Below, in pieces: positions 33,975-42,731 of a stretch of 64,000 bases of DNA. The position numbers were made by a program, and so were the translations under genes. The stretch spans positions 1 through 64,000 of the forward strand of contig NZ_RHHQ01000007.1 of assembly GCF_003710825.1 (NCBI RefSeq), written 5' to 3'. The first letter of the stretch is position 1, and each line of letters begins with the position of its first letter. The notes under the pieces were generated by a model. The model saw nothing but the letters and a program-made list of their open reading frames with translations. It did not search any database and was not told where the DNA came from. Source of the DNA: Brevibacillus fluminis. GTDB taxonomy: Bacteria; Bacillota; Bacilli; Brevibacillales; Brevibacillaceae.

Positions 33975-34697
33975 ATGGGTCGTAAGTGGAACAACATTAA
34001 GGAAAAGAAAGCATCCAAGGATGCAAATACCAGCCGCATCTATGCGAAATTCGGGAAAGAGATTTATGTGGCAGCCAAACAAGGCGAGCCAGACCCTGAA
34101 TCGAACCGTGCCCTGAAGGTTGTATTGGAGCGCGCGAAAACGTACAGCGTGCCAAAAGCTATTATCGACCGTGCGATCGAAAAAGCGAAGGGCGGATCGG
34201 AAGAGATCTACGACGAGCTCCGCTATGAAGGCTTTGGTCCGAATGGCTCGATGATCATCGTAGACGCGCTGACCAACAACGTGAACCGCACCGCGCCTGA
34301 AGTGCGCGCCGCTTTCAACAAAAACGGCGGAAACATGGGCGTTAGCGGATCGGTTGCCTATATGTTTGACGCGACTGCGGTCATCGGGGTAGAAGGAAAT
34401 AGCGCGGACGAAGTGCTCGAAATGATGATGGAAGCGGATGTTGACGTGCGCGACATCATTGAAGAAGGGGACAATCAGGTGATCGTCTATGCGGAACCTG
34501 ATCAATTCCATGCTGTCCAAGAAGCGTTCAAAAAAGCAGGCATCACCGATTTCACCGTTGCCGAGCTGACCATGCTCGCGCAAAATGAAATCTCGATTCC
34601 AGAAGATGCACAAGCGCAATTCGAAAAGCTGATCGATGCGCTGGAAGATTTGGACGATGTGCAACAGGTGTACCATAACGTCGATTTGGGCGAATAA
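33975..34697 (+). CDS. YebC/PmpR-family protein
   Basis: 240-residue member of the universal YebC/PmpR family, recognisable from [29 protein letters not shown] at the start, the [36 protein letters not shown] core and the C-terminal [16 protein letters not shown]. Homologues act as DNA-binding regulators, and recent work links the family to translation of proline stretches. It belongs to the YeeN subgroup type (short N-terminus), common as a single gene in Bacilli. ATG 33975 is preferred to the GTG nine bases upstream. It stands alone with its own terminator. Confidence 0.95.
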   Translation: MGRKWNNIKEKKASKDANTSRIYAKFGKEIYVAAKQGEPDPESNRALKVVLERAKTYSVPKAIIDRAIEKAKGGSEEIYDELRYEGFGPNGSMIIVDALTNNVNRTAPEVRAAFNKNGGNMGVSGSVAYMFDATAVIGVEGNSADEVLEMMMEADVDVRDIIEEGDNQVIVYAEPDQFHAVQEAFKKAGITDFTVAELTMLAQNEISIPEDAQAQFEKLIDALEDLDDVQQVYHNVDLGE

Positions 34698-34705
34698 GTT
34701 TAAAT

Positions 34706-34748
34706 ATAAGGGAGCAAGCATCTAAGAGCTTGCTCCCTTGCTTATTTT
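34706..34748. terminator. Terminator of yebC
   Basis: AAGGGAGCAAGC, eight-base loop, GCTTGCTCCCTT, then TATTTT. The stem is perfect over 12 bp. Confidence 0.85.
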
Positions 34749-34806
34749 ACGATGGTGATGGTGCCGCTTCCCTGTCCTATGCGAGAATGCCCAGTGTCGC
34801 GCTCTC

Positions 34807-35817
34807 TTACTCGCGGCCGGGGAGCGAGGTGCTTTTTCCGATGTTATCAGCATTAGAATGCGGCTGTTTTTTACCGGCGCTTGCCTTGCTGCTGCGAAAA
34901 AGCGTGATGATGACGACAGCGGCAATAATAATCGCGGCCGCGACCCAGGCGCGGGGCGTCAGCTGTTCATTGGCCGCAAACCAGCCGAGAAACACGGCGA
35001 CCACGGGATTAACGAAAGCATAGGTGGACACCCATGTCGGCTCTGCGTTCTTTAAAAGCCAGATGTATGCCGTATATGCGATGATGGAACCAAATACGAT
35101 CAAATAAGCTAAGGCCAGATAAGAGCGGAGCGAGATTGCCGAGATGTGGAAGGATGACCAGTCGTCGAGAAAAAACGATGCGATGGCCAGCAAGATGCCG
35201 CCGCCGATCATTTGTAGCGCGGTTGACATGAGCGGTGATGAGGGAAGTTGGGCGCGGCGAGAAAACAAGGAGCCAGCTGACCACGAGATCGAGCCGAGCA
35301 AAAGTGCCAAAATGCCGAGTGTATCCATAGCGCGGGTGCCAGTACCGCCCGGCTGCAGCACCAGCACGGCGATGCCTAGAAAACCTAATCCCATGCCCGC
35401 GATGATGCCCTTTGACGGCTTTAGCCGGTTTGTTCCTACCGATTGAAACAAGAGAATCCACAACGGGACGGTCGCAACCAGAAGAGAGGCGATGGCGGAG
35501 GGGACCTTTTGTTCCGCCCAGGCCACGGCACCGTTGCCGCCAAGCAGCAGCAGTGCACCGACAATGCCCGCATTTTTCCACTCCGTCAAGCTGGGACGAC
35601 TGTGACCCTGTGCGTGTGCAATCGCATAAAGGACGCAACCTGCGACAAAGAAACGAAACCCCGCCATGATGAAAGGAGGCATGGTTTCGACAGCGACCTT
35701 TATTCCCAAATACGTGCCTCCCCAAAATAGGTACACGGACAATAAAGCGATAATAATAACGGAATATTTCGAACTTTTCACAAGAGCGTGTACCTCTGCC
35801 TTATTCCATTTCGTCAT
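34807..35817 (-). CDS. EamA/DMT-superfamily transporter
   Basis: 336 residues with ten hydrophobic helices in two EamA repeats (about residues 20-155 and 170-305). The first helix carries LFWGGTYLGIKVAVETMPPF and the second repeat YTAYIWLLKNAEPTWVSTYAFVNPVVAVFLGWF, both typical of YedA/RhtA-like exporters of metabolites or amino acids. The C-terminal tail is basic. ATG 35817 follows AAAGGAG. The Lrp-type regulator gene lies just upstream on the same strand, so amino-acid-responsive control of export is plausible. Confidence 0.9.
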   Translation of the reverse strand: MTKWNKAEVHALVKSSKYSVIIIALLSVYLFWGGTYLGIKVAVETMPPFIMAGFRFFVAGCVLYAIAHAQGHSRPSLTEWKNAGIVGALLLLGGNGAVAWAEQKVPSAIASLLVATVPLWILLFQSVGTNRLKPSKGIIAGMGLGFLGIAVLVLQPGGTGTRAMDTLGILALLLGSISWSAGSLFSRRAQLPSSPLMSTALQMIGGGILLAIASFFLDDWSSFHISAISLRSYLALAYLIVFGSIIAYTAYIWLLKNAEPTWVSTYAFVNPVVAVFLGWFAANEQLTPRAWVAAAIIIAAVVIITLFRSSKASAGKKQPHSNADNIGKSTSLPGRE

Positions 35818-35875
35818 GCCTATACTCCTTTCATGGATATTGTACGTCGCTAGGGCCGGTGTGCGACCGGCCAGC

Positions 35876-36328
35876 TCATGTACAAAGAATGCCATTCTCA
35901 AAATTCGTCGCGAGTATAAACGTAGTGGATGTTTCGCGGACCTCCGGCATTTTCACGATTTCATCGATAAGCGCAGTGATGTTTTCCGGAGCCCCAACGC
36001 GCACCTTCAGCATCATGCACCATTCGCCCGACAGGCGCTGGCATTCCATGATGGTTACACCCGATATGTGCAGCGAGACGATATTTTCCACGATTTCACG
36101 GAAGTTTTGGCATTTGGCTTTGACAAAGATCAAGGCCTTGATTTTTTCGTCCAGCTTGCTCCAATCGATGATGCCTCGATACCCTTTGATGACTCCGCTT
36201 TTTTCCAGCTTTCCGACCCTTTGGTGGACGGCAGGGCGAGAAATATGCAAAAGCTTGCTGATCTCCTCATGTGACAGCCTGCCGTTTTCTTCAAGCAGCT
36301 TGATGATGTTGCGATCGATTTCGTCCAT
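35876..36328 (-). CDS. Lrp/AsnC-family transcriptional regulator
   Basis: 150 residues: an N-terminal winged HTH (DEIDRNIIKLLEENGRLSHEEISKLLHISRPAVHQRVGKLEKSGVI) and a RAM/ligand domain from about residue 65 ending with VRETSTTFILATNFENG. Lrp-type proteins sense amino acids and usually control neighbouring transport or catabolic genes; the EamA transporter 58 bases downstream on the same strand is the natural candidate. ATG 36328 has AGGAGGG about 5 bases upstream. Confidence 0.94.
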   Translation of the reverse strand: MDEIDRNIIKLLEENGRLSHEEISKLLHISRPAVHQRVGKLEKSGVIKGYRGIIDWSKLDEKIKALIFVKAKCQNFREIVENIVSLHISGVTIMECQRLSGEWCMMLKVRVGAPENITALIDEIVKMPEVRETSTTFILATNFENGILCT

Positions 36329-36765
36329 AGCAACCCTCCTGAAAAAATCATAGCATAAAAGCGGATCGCGTAAACGATTCGTTATCTTAATGGACGAAAT
36401 TCAAACGAAGCGAAAAAAAGACGCGCGTTATAAATGAGAAACGTCATTAGTGAGCGGGAATAACCGTGCTGGTCAAACGATTCGTAACCGAGCGAAACAA
36501 GGCAAAACGAAAAAGGGATGCGTCCAGTACAAAACCGAATGCATGCCGAATAATGCAGCGAAGAGAGTAACGAATTGGGGAGTAAAATACAAAAAAACCG
36601 CACAAAAACGTGCAGTTATCGTTAAATGGCACAATTTAAGCAGGGGTTACGTTCCTTAACCCTTATAATAGTAGTGTAACCGAAAGAAAATTATAAGTCT
36701 ATACCTTTTTTGGGAAATTGTATAAAGTGAGAAAGCCAGGCCGGGAAAATGAGATTGGGAGGTGA
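36329..36765. other. AT-rich intergenic region
   Basis: About 440 bases between the divergent Lrp and MFS genes. A Lys/Arg-rich plus-strand frame (36450-36659) has no ribosome site and looks fortuitous. GGTTACG...GTAACC (36640-36680) is an inverted repeat enclosing TATAAT at about 36664, a possible -10 of the MFS gene. Confidence 0.45.
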
Positions 36766-38022
36766 ATGGCTGTGCACTGGCGTTCATGGGATCTAAACCT
36801 GAAAACCAGGTTGATTGGGGAAACGCTCTTTCATACGTTGTTCTGGATGTACTTTCCGTTTATTACGCTTTACTTCAGCGCCGCTTTCGGCAAGCATGTG
36901 GCCGGGATGCTCATGTCAGTCCCGCCGCTTTTGGGTATTCTCGGCAACCTGACAGGAGGGTTCCTGGCTGACCGGATCGGCCGACGCCCTGTCATGCTGA
37001 TGGGGGCATTCTTACAGAGCGGGATGTTCGCTTTGTTCGCCTGCTCGCTTTCCCCGTGGACGGATTATTTGGCGTTTATTGGGATCGGTGTGGGTGGTTC
37101 GCTTTACAGCCCCGCCAGCTCTGCTATGGTGGCAGACCTGACAACAGACAAAGACAGGCGGCTTGTGTTCGCTACTTTTGTCACGGCGACGAATATTGGT
37201 GCCGTTTTCGGTCCTGCCCTTGGCTCGATCTTTTTCTTTCACTATCGCAGTGAGCTGTTGTGGACATGCACCCTTGTCACACTGCTTTATGCGGTCGCAA
37301 TTTTATTCATCGTCAAAGAAACGCTGCCCGCGCGAGCGATTCGGGAAGGGGAGCCAACGGGTTTTGCTTCCGCCCTGAAGGAGCAGTGGCGCAATTATGG
37401 CGTGATTTTCCGTGACAAAGCGTTTGCCACTTATATTGTGGCAGGCATTTTGGTCACCATCGCGTTCATGCAGCTGGACTTGTATTTGGCCGTCTACGTG
37501 AAGGAATTCGTGCCCACACAGGCGCTGATCGCGTTTTCGGGATGGTCGGTTTACCTCACCAGCGCCGAAGTGTTCGGTTTGATTCTCGGCTTGAATGGAC
37601 TCATGTTTGTCTTGGGCTCCGTACCTGTTACCAAATGGTTTGAGCAGTGGAGCGACCGGGATATGTTCATCCTTTCTGCGCTCCTGTTCGGAATGGGGAT
37701 GTTTCTCGTTGGGCTCACCACGAATGTCTGGCTGCTGCTTTGCTTCATGATCGTCCTGACAGTTGGCGAAGTGTTGCGTTCCCCAGTAGCACAGGGCTTC
37801 GTCAGTAAATATGCACCCGAGGAGGCGCGGGGGCGATATATGGGGGCGTCGAGCCTGCAGTTTTCGATCGGGCGCTTTCTCGCGCCGCTGACGGTCATCT
37901 TGTCAGAGTGGCTACCGTCTATCGGGGTGTTCGGCTTCATTTTTCTTTGCACGATCGTTAGCGCTGGGCTTTATGTGAAGCTCTTTCGCATCATACCGGC
38001 CCGCTATGCAGACGTAGGATGA
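36766..38022 (+). CDS. MFS transporter, probable multidrug efflux protein
   Basis: 418 residues with about twelve membrane segments. Motif A is clear in the loop after helix 2: GGFLADRIGRRPVM (about residues 64-77). A basic/charged central loop (EGEPTGFASALKEQWRNYG) separates the halves, and the second half has RGRYMGASSLQFSIGRFLAPL. It resembles YqgE/MdtG-like exporters of Bacilli; substrate unknown. ATG 36766 lies close to GGGAGGTGA, so GTG 36772 is an equally possible start. Confidence 0.88.
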   Translation: MAVHWRSWDLNLKTRLIGETLFHTLFWMYFPFITLYFSAAFGKHVAGMLMSVPPLLGILGNLTGGFLADRIGRRPVMLMGAFLQSGMFALFACSLSPWTDYLAFIGIGVGGSLYSPASSAMVADLTTDKDRRLVFATFVTATNIGAVFGPALGSIFFFHYRSELLWTCTLVTLLYAVAILFIVKETLPARAIREGEPTGFASALKEQWRNYGVIFRDKAFATYIVAGILVTIAFMQLDLYLAVYVKEFVPTQALIAFSGWSVYLTSAEVFGLILGLNGLMFVLGSVPVTKWFEQWSDRDMFILSALLFGMGMFLVGLTTNVWLLLCFMIVLTVGEVLRSPVAQGFVSKYAPEEARGRYMGASSLQFSIGRFLAPLTVILSEWLPSIGVFGFIFLCTIVSAGLYVKLFRIIPARYADVG

Positions 38023-38042
38023 CTCTGTCACGGGGAAAAGAT

Positions 38043-38090
38043 GACCGCCTGGAACAACTGCCGAAAGCAGCGGATGTTCCAGGCGGTTTC
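38043..38090. terminator. Bidirectional terminator between MFS and iron transporter genes
   Basis: ACCGCCTGGAACA (38044-38056) pairs perfectly with TGTTCCAGGCGGT (38075-38087). T-rich tails are on both sides, so it serves both convergent transcripts. Confidence 0.85.
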
Positions 38091-38095
38091 TTCGT

Positions 38096-38947
38096 TTATT
38101 TCCCGACGAGCACAGGCTCACGGACTGGCTCGGCAGCCTGTGCACTGACTGAGACTTTGTGCGCCAGCTCAAAGGGTAGGCACAGCGGCACACCAGTACG
38201 TGGGTCCGGGATAATGTCCGCTTCGATGTTGAAGACCTCGCGCAATACATGCTGGGTCATCACCACCGCGGGCGAACCTTCCGCGACCACCGTTCCTTTT
38301 TTGATCGCCACCATGTGCTGGGCATAGCGGGTGGCGTGGTTCAGATCGTGGACGACCATGACGATCGTGCGTTGCTGCTCTTGGTTCAACTGCTGCAGCA
38401 GCTGCAAGACCTCCAATTGATGAGCCATGTCGAGAAAGGTGGTCGGTTCATCGAGGAACAGCATATCGGTCTCCTGCGCCAATGCCATTGCGATCCATGC
38501 GCGCTGACGCTGGCCGCCGGAAAGCTGGTCGACCGGATGATCGTAAAATTGGCTCAAGCCGGTCACTTCCACAGCCCACTGAACGATTTTTTTGTCCTCG
38601 GCGGTCAGCGAGCCGAAGCCTTTTTGGTGCGGAAAGCGACCGTAGGAAATCAGCTCCGATACTCTCAAGCCTTCCGGCGCAGTCGGATTTTGCGGCAAAA
38701 TGGCAAGTTGCTTGGCGACCTCCTTGGTGGACTGGCTGTGGATTGATTTGCCATCGAGGAAGACGGTGCCTCCTTTTGGTTTCATAATGCGGGCCATCGT
38801 TTTTAAGATCGTCGATTTACCCGAGCCGTTGGAACCGACGAGTGCGGTAATTTTATGCGCAGGGATCGAGAGGTTGAGGTTCTCCACAATGGTGCGCTCG
38901 GAATAGGCGATATGCAGTCCTTCTGTGTAAAGTTGCTGATCGCTCAT
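38096..38947 (-). CDS. Iron-siderophore ABC transporter ATP-binding protein (FecE/FhuC type)
   Basis: 283-residue ABC ATPase with Walker [10 protein letters not shown] (about residue 37), the Q loop, signature [17 protein letters not shown], Walker [13 protein letters not shown] and the H-loop VVHDLN. Length and signature place it with FecE/FhuC/YusV importers of ferric siderophores. The C-terminal tail of about 25 residues beyond the usual end is extra. The start is ATG 38947 with AGGAGA. It is the last of three co-directional genes behind the Fur box; no binding-protein gene is included. Confidence 0.93.
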   Translation of the reverse strand: MSDQQLYTEGLHIAYSERTIVENLNLSIPAHKITALVGSNGSGKSTILKTMARIMKPKGGTVFLDGKSIHSQSTKEVAKQLAILPQNPTAPEGLRVSELISYGRFPHQKGFGSLTAEDKKIVQWAVEVTGLSQFYDHPVDQLSGGQRQRAWIAMALAQETDMLFLDEPTTFLDMAHQLEVLQLLQQLNQEQQRTIVMVVHDLNHATRYAQHMVAIKKGTVVAEGSPAVVMTQHVLREVFNIEADIIPDPRTGVPLCLPFELAHKVSVSAQAAEPVREPVLVGK

Positions 38948-38983
38948 CAATCATTCTCCTGCCTTTCGGATGGTTTCATCAAA

Positions 38984-40012
38984 TCATGCTTTCGATTTGG
39001 CGAGCAAATATAAGAAGTACGGAGCGCCGATGACAGCGACGACGATCCCCGTTGGAATTTCCGTTGGCTGCATGATGGTGCGACCCAGCGTGTCGGCGAC
39101 CAGGAGCAGCGAGGCGCCGGCCAAGGCTGAAATAGGGAGTAGGAACTGATGCGCAGGTCCAATCAGGCGCCGCGCGATATGCGGTGCGATCAAGCCGACG
39201 AAGCCGATTCCGCCACCGGCAGCCACGCAGGAGCCAGCAAGTCCGACAGCAGCCGCGATCAGCCAGATTTGCTCGCGCGCGATGGAGGTGCCGAGTCCTG
39301 TTGCAAGCTGGTCGCCTAGGTTGAGGATGTTAAGCACGCGCGCTTTCATGATCGTTAATGGAATCAGTACCACAATCCATGGCAGCAAAGACAAAACGAA
39401 TGTCCAGTTGGAGCCCCAGATGCTGCCCGCCAGCCAAATGGCGACAAATTGATAGTTTTGCGGATTGAGCCGCAAGGACAGGACGACGGTGGCGGCCGAG
39501 ATGGCTGCTGCGATGGCGATCCCGACTAAAATGAGGCGGACAGGCGACGTGCCTTGCCCTTTTTTGTAAGCCAAAAGAAAAATGATAGTGGCGGTTGCCG
39601 CAGCACCCACCAATGCGAGAAACGGCATCAGTGCGACGGAAGCCGATTCTTTGGCAGGGAAGAACGAAATATAGACGATTACCATCAGCCCCGCGCCCGC
39701 GTTGATCCCGAGAATGCCCGGATCAGCCAGCGCATTGCGGGAAATGCCTTGCAATATAGCACCCGCAGTCGCCAGGCCAGCGCCAATTAAAAGCGACAGC
39801 ACGATGCGCGGAAGGCGGAATTCGAACAAAATCAATTGCTGCTTAGCCGTGCCGCCGCCGAAGAACGTTTGCATCACCTCTAGCGGAGATAGGCGTATAA
39901 AGCCGGTATTCATGCTGATGATGAGCGCGAGCACGATCAGAGCGGCGAAAATCACCATGATTGCGATAAAGCGTACGGTTTTTTTACGGGTTACAAACTC
40001 TGGCATCATCAT
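38984..40012 (-). CDS. Iron-siderophore ABC transporter permease (FecCD family)
   Basis: 342-residue permease of the BtuC/FecCD fold with about ten membrane helices. The family signature FRLPRIVLSLLIGAGLATAGAILQGISRNALADPGILGINAGAGL spans about residues 65-110, and the coupling-helix region GGIGFVGLIAPHIARRLIGPAH is present near residue 265. It pairs with the second permease to form the channel. ATG 40012 follows AAAGGAGGG and overlaps the stop of the upstream permease by four bases (ATGA), which indicates translational coupling. Confidence 0.94.
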   Translation of the reverse strand: MMMPEFVTRKKTVRFIAIMVIFAALIVLALIISMNTGFIRLSPLEVMQTFFGGGTAKQQLILFEFRLPRIVLSLLIGAGLATAGAILQGISRNALADPGILGINAGAGLMVIVYISFFPAKESASVALMPFLALVGAAATATIIFLLAYKKGQGTSPVRLILVGIAIAAAISAATVVLSLRLNPQNYQFVAIWLAGSIWGSNWTFVLSLLPWIVVLIPLTIMKARVLNILNLGDQLATGLGTSIAREQIWLIAAAVGLAGSCVAAGGGIGFVGLIAPHIARRLIGPAHQFLLPISALAGASLLLVADTLGRTIMQPTEIPTGIVVAVIGAPYFLYLLAKSKA

Positions 40013-41043
40013 GACAATTCCCTCCTTTCCCGACGAGCGAGATAGAGGAAGAACGGCACACCGATCAATGCGATCAATGTTCCTACTGGCGTCTCATACG
40101 GCGGATTGATCATGCGCGCCGCGATGTCGGCCAGTAGCATGAGCAAGCTGCCCAAAACAGCCGAGCAAGGAATGATCCAGCGATAATCGACGCCCACTAA
40201 ATAGCGCGCCACATGGGGAATGACCAGGCCGATAAAGCCGATGGCGCCCACCGCGGAAACTGATGCCCCTGCCAAAACGAGTACCAGCAGGATGATGATC
40301 AGCTTGATCAAGCCGGTGCGCTGTCCGAGTCCGGTAGCGACTTCCTCACCCAAGCTCAGCATCGTCACCGACCGTGAGACGGCAATGGAGCCGATCAGCC
40401 CGACGATGATCCACGGCGTCATGATCTGCAGCTGCTCCCATTTGGTCCCGGCTACACCTCCGGCATACCAGAATGCGAGATCTTGCGCAATTTGAAACGA
40501 GATGGCGATCCCTTCGCTGAGCGCCACCAGCAAGCTGCTTACCGCAGCGCCAGCCAACGCGAGGCGGACGGGGGAAAGCGTTCCTTTTGACAAAGAGGTG
40601 ACGCCATACACGAGTCCCGCCCCAATGCCGGCTCCGAGAAACGAAATGAGAATCAGCTCATTGAACATGAGGTTGCGGAAAAAGGCGAAGCAGATCGCTA
40701 AGGCAAACGCGGCCCCCGCGTTGATTCCGAGCAGTCCCGGATCGGCGAGCGGATTGCGCGTCATGCCTTGCATGAGCGAACCGGCGACAGCGAAGGCGGC
40801 ACCGACGAGCATTCCGGCAATCGCCCGTGGCAGGCGCAATTCGTAAATGATCTGATGCTGGGTGACATCAGGGTTAAAATGAAAAATCGCGTCCCAGACG
40901 GTTCCCAGGCTAATGTCGGCAGCCCCCAAAGAAATGGAAAGAGCCAAACTGAAAGCAAGGGCGACGCATCCTCCGATTATGATGGACACAGCGGTAAAAG
41001 GACGGCTCTTCTGAACCAGCTGTGTATCAATCTGCGTATTCAA
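40009..41043 (-). CDS. Iron-siderophore ABC transporter permease (FecCD family), first gene
   Basis: 344-residue FecCD permease; signature LRLPRAIAGMLVGAAFAVAGSLMQGMTRNPLADPGLLGINAG near residue 75 and GAIGFIGLVIPHVARYLVGVDYR near 275. About ten membrane helices are predicted. The TTG at 41043 is chosen because GGAGG lies ten bases upstream; upstream in-frame codons run into the AT-rich promoter and Fur box. It is the first gene of the three-gene import operon, expected to be repressed by Fur under iron-replete conditions. The substrate-binding lipoprotein is not in the window. Confidence 0.94.
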   Translation of the reverse strand: MNTQIDTQLVQKSRPFTAVSIIIGGCVALAFSLALSISLGAADISLGTVWDAIFHFNPDVTQHQIIYELRLPRAIAGMLVGAAFAVAGSLMQGMTRNPLADPGLLGINAGAAFALAICFAFFRNLMFNELILISFLGAGIGAGLVYGVTSLSKGTLSPVRLALAGAAVSSLLVALSEGIAISFQIAQDLAFWYAGGVAGTKWEQLQIMTPWIIVGLIGSIAVSRSVTMLSLGEEVATGLGQRTGLIKLIIILLVLVLAGASVSAVGAIGFIGLVIPHVARYLVGVDYRWIIPCSAVLGSLLMLLADIAARMINPPYETPVGTLIALIGVPFFLYLARRERRELS

Positions 41044-41073
41044 GATGGTCAGTCCTCCAATTTTGTTTTTTAT

Positions 41074-41092
41074 AATGATAAAGATTATCATT
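41074..41092. promoter_or_regulatory. Fur box
   Basis: AATGATAAAGATTATCATT is a perfect inverted repeat (8-3-8) that closely matches the Fur operator. It lies 30 bases upstream of the first permease start codon, over the likely promoter. Confidence 0.85.
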
Positions 41093-41199
41093 CTCGATTA
41101 AAAAATACTACCCCTAAATTGGATAAATTAGCCTGAAAGGACTGGTTGTGCTTTACAGAGCAAGTGAGCTATTTCTTTTTCTTGAGAAATCAGATTCTA

Positions 41200-41228
41200 T
41201 TGAAAACTCAAACGAAATTTTGTATAGT
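41200..41228 (+). promoter_or_regulatory. Sigma-A promoter of a candidate stand-alone RNA
   Basis: TTGAAA (41200-41205), 17-base spacer, TATAGT (41223-41228). Transcription would start near 41235, pointing away from the iron operon. Confidence 0.7.
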
Positions 41229-41234
41229 GAATAT

Positions 41235-41380
41235 GGGTCATGATTTTTGTAAACACGCACACCAGATGAAAATGGGAAGTCGGGGTTCCAATGGCGGGCA
41301 GCTCATGTCAGGCCGCCGGGACTTACGGACCAGGCTAAAACAATCACCCTCGTAACGACGGGTGAATTTGTTTTTGTCTG
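41235..41380 (+). ncRNA. Candidate small structured RNA of about 145 nt
   Basis: A promoter at 41200-41228 and an intrinsic terminator (TCACCC 41344-41349, GGGTGA 41360-41365, then T-rich 41367-41375) delimit a short transcript without a coding frame. Possible helices are GGCGG/CCGCC around 41292-41317 and AAGTC/GACTT around 41277-41326. An outer GACCAG/CTGGTC pair spans the terminator. The interior is G-rich and well paired. It matches no RNA class I can name. A second hairpin terminator follows at 41437-41470, and the next gene is 520 bases away, so a cis-riboswitch role is less likely. Confidence 0.5.
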
Positions 41381-41436
41381 GTCTTTTTCTTAAAATCGAA
41401 TTGGTTTTAAAAGAGACAAACGAATAGAATGCGATA

Positions 41437-41470
41437 GACGGTCACGCCAGAAAAGGTGACCGTCTTTTTT
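41437..41470 (+). terminator. Second intrinsic terminator after the candidate RNA
   Basis: GACGGTCAC, ten-base loop, GTGACCGTC followed by six T. It provides backup termination between the candidate RNA and the foldback repeat. Confidence 0.85.
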
Positions 41471-41551
41471 ATTTGGTAGTCTTATTTTTTTCCTCATTCC
41501 CGCCCTTGTTTTACTTCCATCTCTCAAAAGTGTCTTTCCCACTGCAGCGAA

Positions 41552-41768
41552 GGGTATTGCGAAAAAAAGCGGAGCGTAGCCTTTAGGCAGCCCACCCAGG
41601 CGGAGCAGACAAACGGAACGGCTTTCGCGCCTCACATCGTCTTTGAGCTACTTCCGCCGCGCAGCGAGTGGCTTTGGGGCGCGGTTCCGTTTGCCTGCGG
41701 AGCCGGACGCACCTGGCTCCCTTGCGGGAAGCCTAACAGCGAAGCGCCGCTTTTTTTCGCAATGCCCC
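41552..41768. repeat. Long imperfect inverted repeat (foldback element)
   Basis: The outer arms GGGTATTGCGAAAAAAAGCGG (41552-41572) and CCGCTTTTTTTCGCAATGCCC (41747-41767) are inverted copies with a single mismatch. Complementarity continues inward with gaps, including ACAAACGGAAC against GTTCCGTTTG, for about 90 bases per arm. There is no transposase frame inside. It could be a MITE-like element or a very large stem-loop. It fills most of the gap before etfB. Confidence 0.7.
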
Positions 41769-41900
41769 TAAGTCTCCGCTAATACCCACTCATAGCCCAA
41801 ATGGAAGCAAAACAGTCATAACCCCCCCTTCCCCCCCATACAGTAGAAAATAAAAAGAGACAACCTTGCATGTACCAGTGGCTAAAGGAGCGATGCACAT

Positions 41901-42731
41901 ATGCTTCATATCGTTGCCTGTATCAAACAGGTGCCGGATACAAAAATCATCAAAATGAACCCGAAAACCAACACGATGGACCGTTCGAGCGCGCCCGCCA
42001 TCTTGAATCCGTATGATGCCCATGCCGTGGAGGAAGCGGTCCGGCTCAAAGCCCGTTATGGCGGTACCGTTTCTGTCGTGACGATGGGACCGCCGCCAGC
42101 GGTCAAGGCGATCAAAAAATGCATCGAGATTGGAGCGGACGAGGGGTATTTGGTCACTGACCGAGCATTCGCCGGAGCGGACACGCTGGCGACCAGCTAC
42201 ACCGTGACAAAGGCGCTGGAAAAGATCAGCAAAATCAAACCGATCGACCTGATCCTTTGCGGCAAAATGACGATCGACGGCGACACCGGACAAGTGGGGC
42301 CCGGGATTGCCCGCCGTTTGGACATCCCTCCGTTGACCAATGTGAAAAAGGTGGAATCCGTCAACAAGGAAGAAGGGTATTGTGTCATTCACCGCAAGCT
42401 CGAAGACGGCTATGAGGTGATCCAGTCCACACTGCCGTGCCTGTTTTCTGTGGAAAAAGACATCAACGACATTCCGTACTCGACCATGCCGAATATGCTG
42501 CGGGCCGCACGCTACAAGCCGGTGGTCTGGTCGGTCAACGACCTCGAGGATGTGGATCGGACGCTATTTGGGCTGAAAGGTTCCCCGACGATCGTCGCCA
42601 AAGTATGGCCGCCGGAAAAACCGAAGGGCGGGGAGATGCTGGCAGGCGGATCAAAGGAACAAGTCGCGCGTTTGCTAGAAATTTTATGGGAGAAAAAAGA
42701 GCTGTTTGGGATGAAGGAGGGGGCGCGATGA
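41901..42731 (+). CDS. fixA: Electron transfer flavoprotein beta subunit (FixA/EtfB)
   Basis: 276-residue EtfB/FixA protein. MLHIVACIKQVPDT at the start, PYDAHAVEEAVRLK, VVTMGPPPA and CGKMTIDGDTGQVGPGIARRLDIP are the AMP/FAD-domain blocks of the family. The protein belongs with the four-gene fixABCX arrangement that follows, in which FixAB receives electrons, typically from NADH, and passes them to FixC and FixX. ATG 41901 has AAAGGAG ten bases upstream. Its last four bases overlap the next start codon (ATGA), so translation is coupled. Confidence 0.93.
   Translation: MLHIVACIKQVPDTKIIKMNPKTNTMDRSSAPAILNPYDAHAVEEAVRLKARYGGTVSVVTMGPPPAVKAIKKCIEIGADEGYLVTDRAFAGADTLATSYTVTKALEKISKIKPIDLILCGKMTIDGDTGQVGPGIARRLDIPPLTNVKKVESVNKEEGYCVIHRKLEDGYEVIQSTLPCLFSVEKDINDIPYSTMPNMLRAARYKPVVWSVNDLEDVDRTLFGLKGSPTIVAKVWPPEKPKGGEMLAGGSKEQVARLLEILWEKKELFGMKEGAR

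Noticed and set aside
36450..36659. 69-codon Lys/Arg-rich plus-strand frame between the Lrp and MFS genes
   Set aside because: No ribosome site, composition explained by A-rich DNA, and an equally long antisense frame exists; treated as fortuitous.
41235..41380. c-di-GMP riboswitch or hammerhead ribozyme
   Set aside because: CACGCACA recalls the start of the GEMM aptamer and CAGATGA recalls a hammerhead core, but the remaining conserved positions (tetraloop receptor, GAAA segment) do not match.
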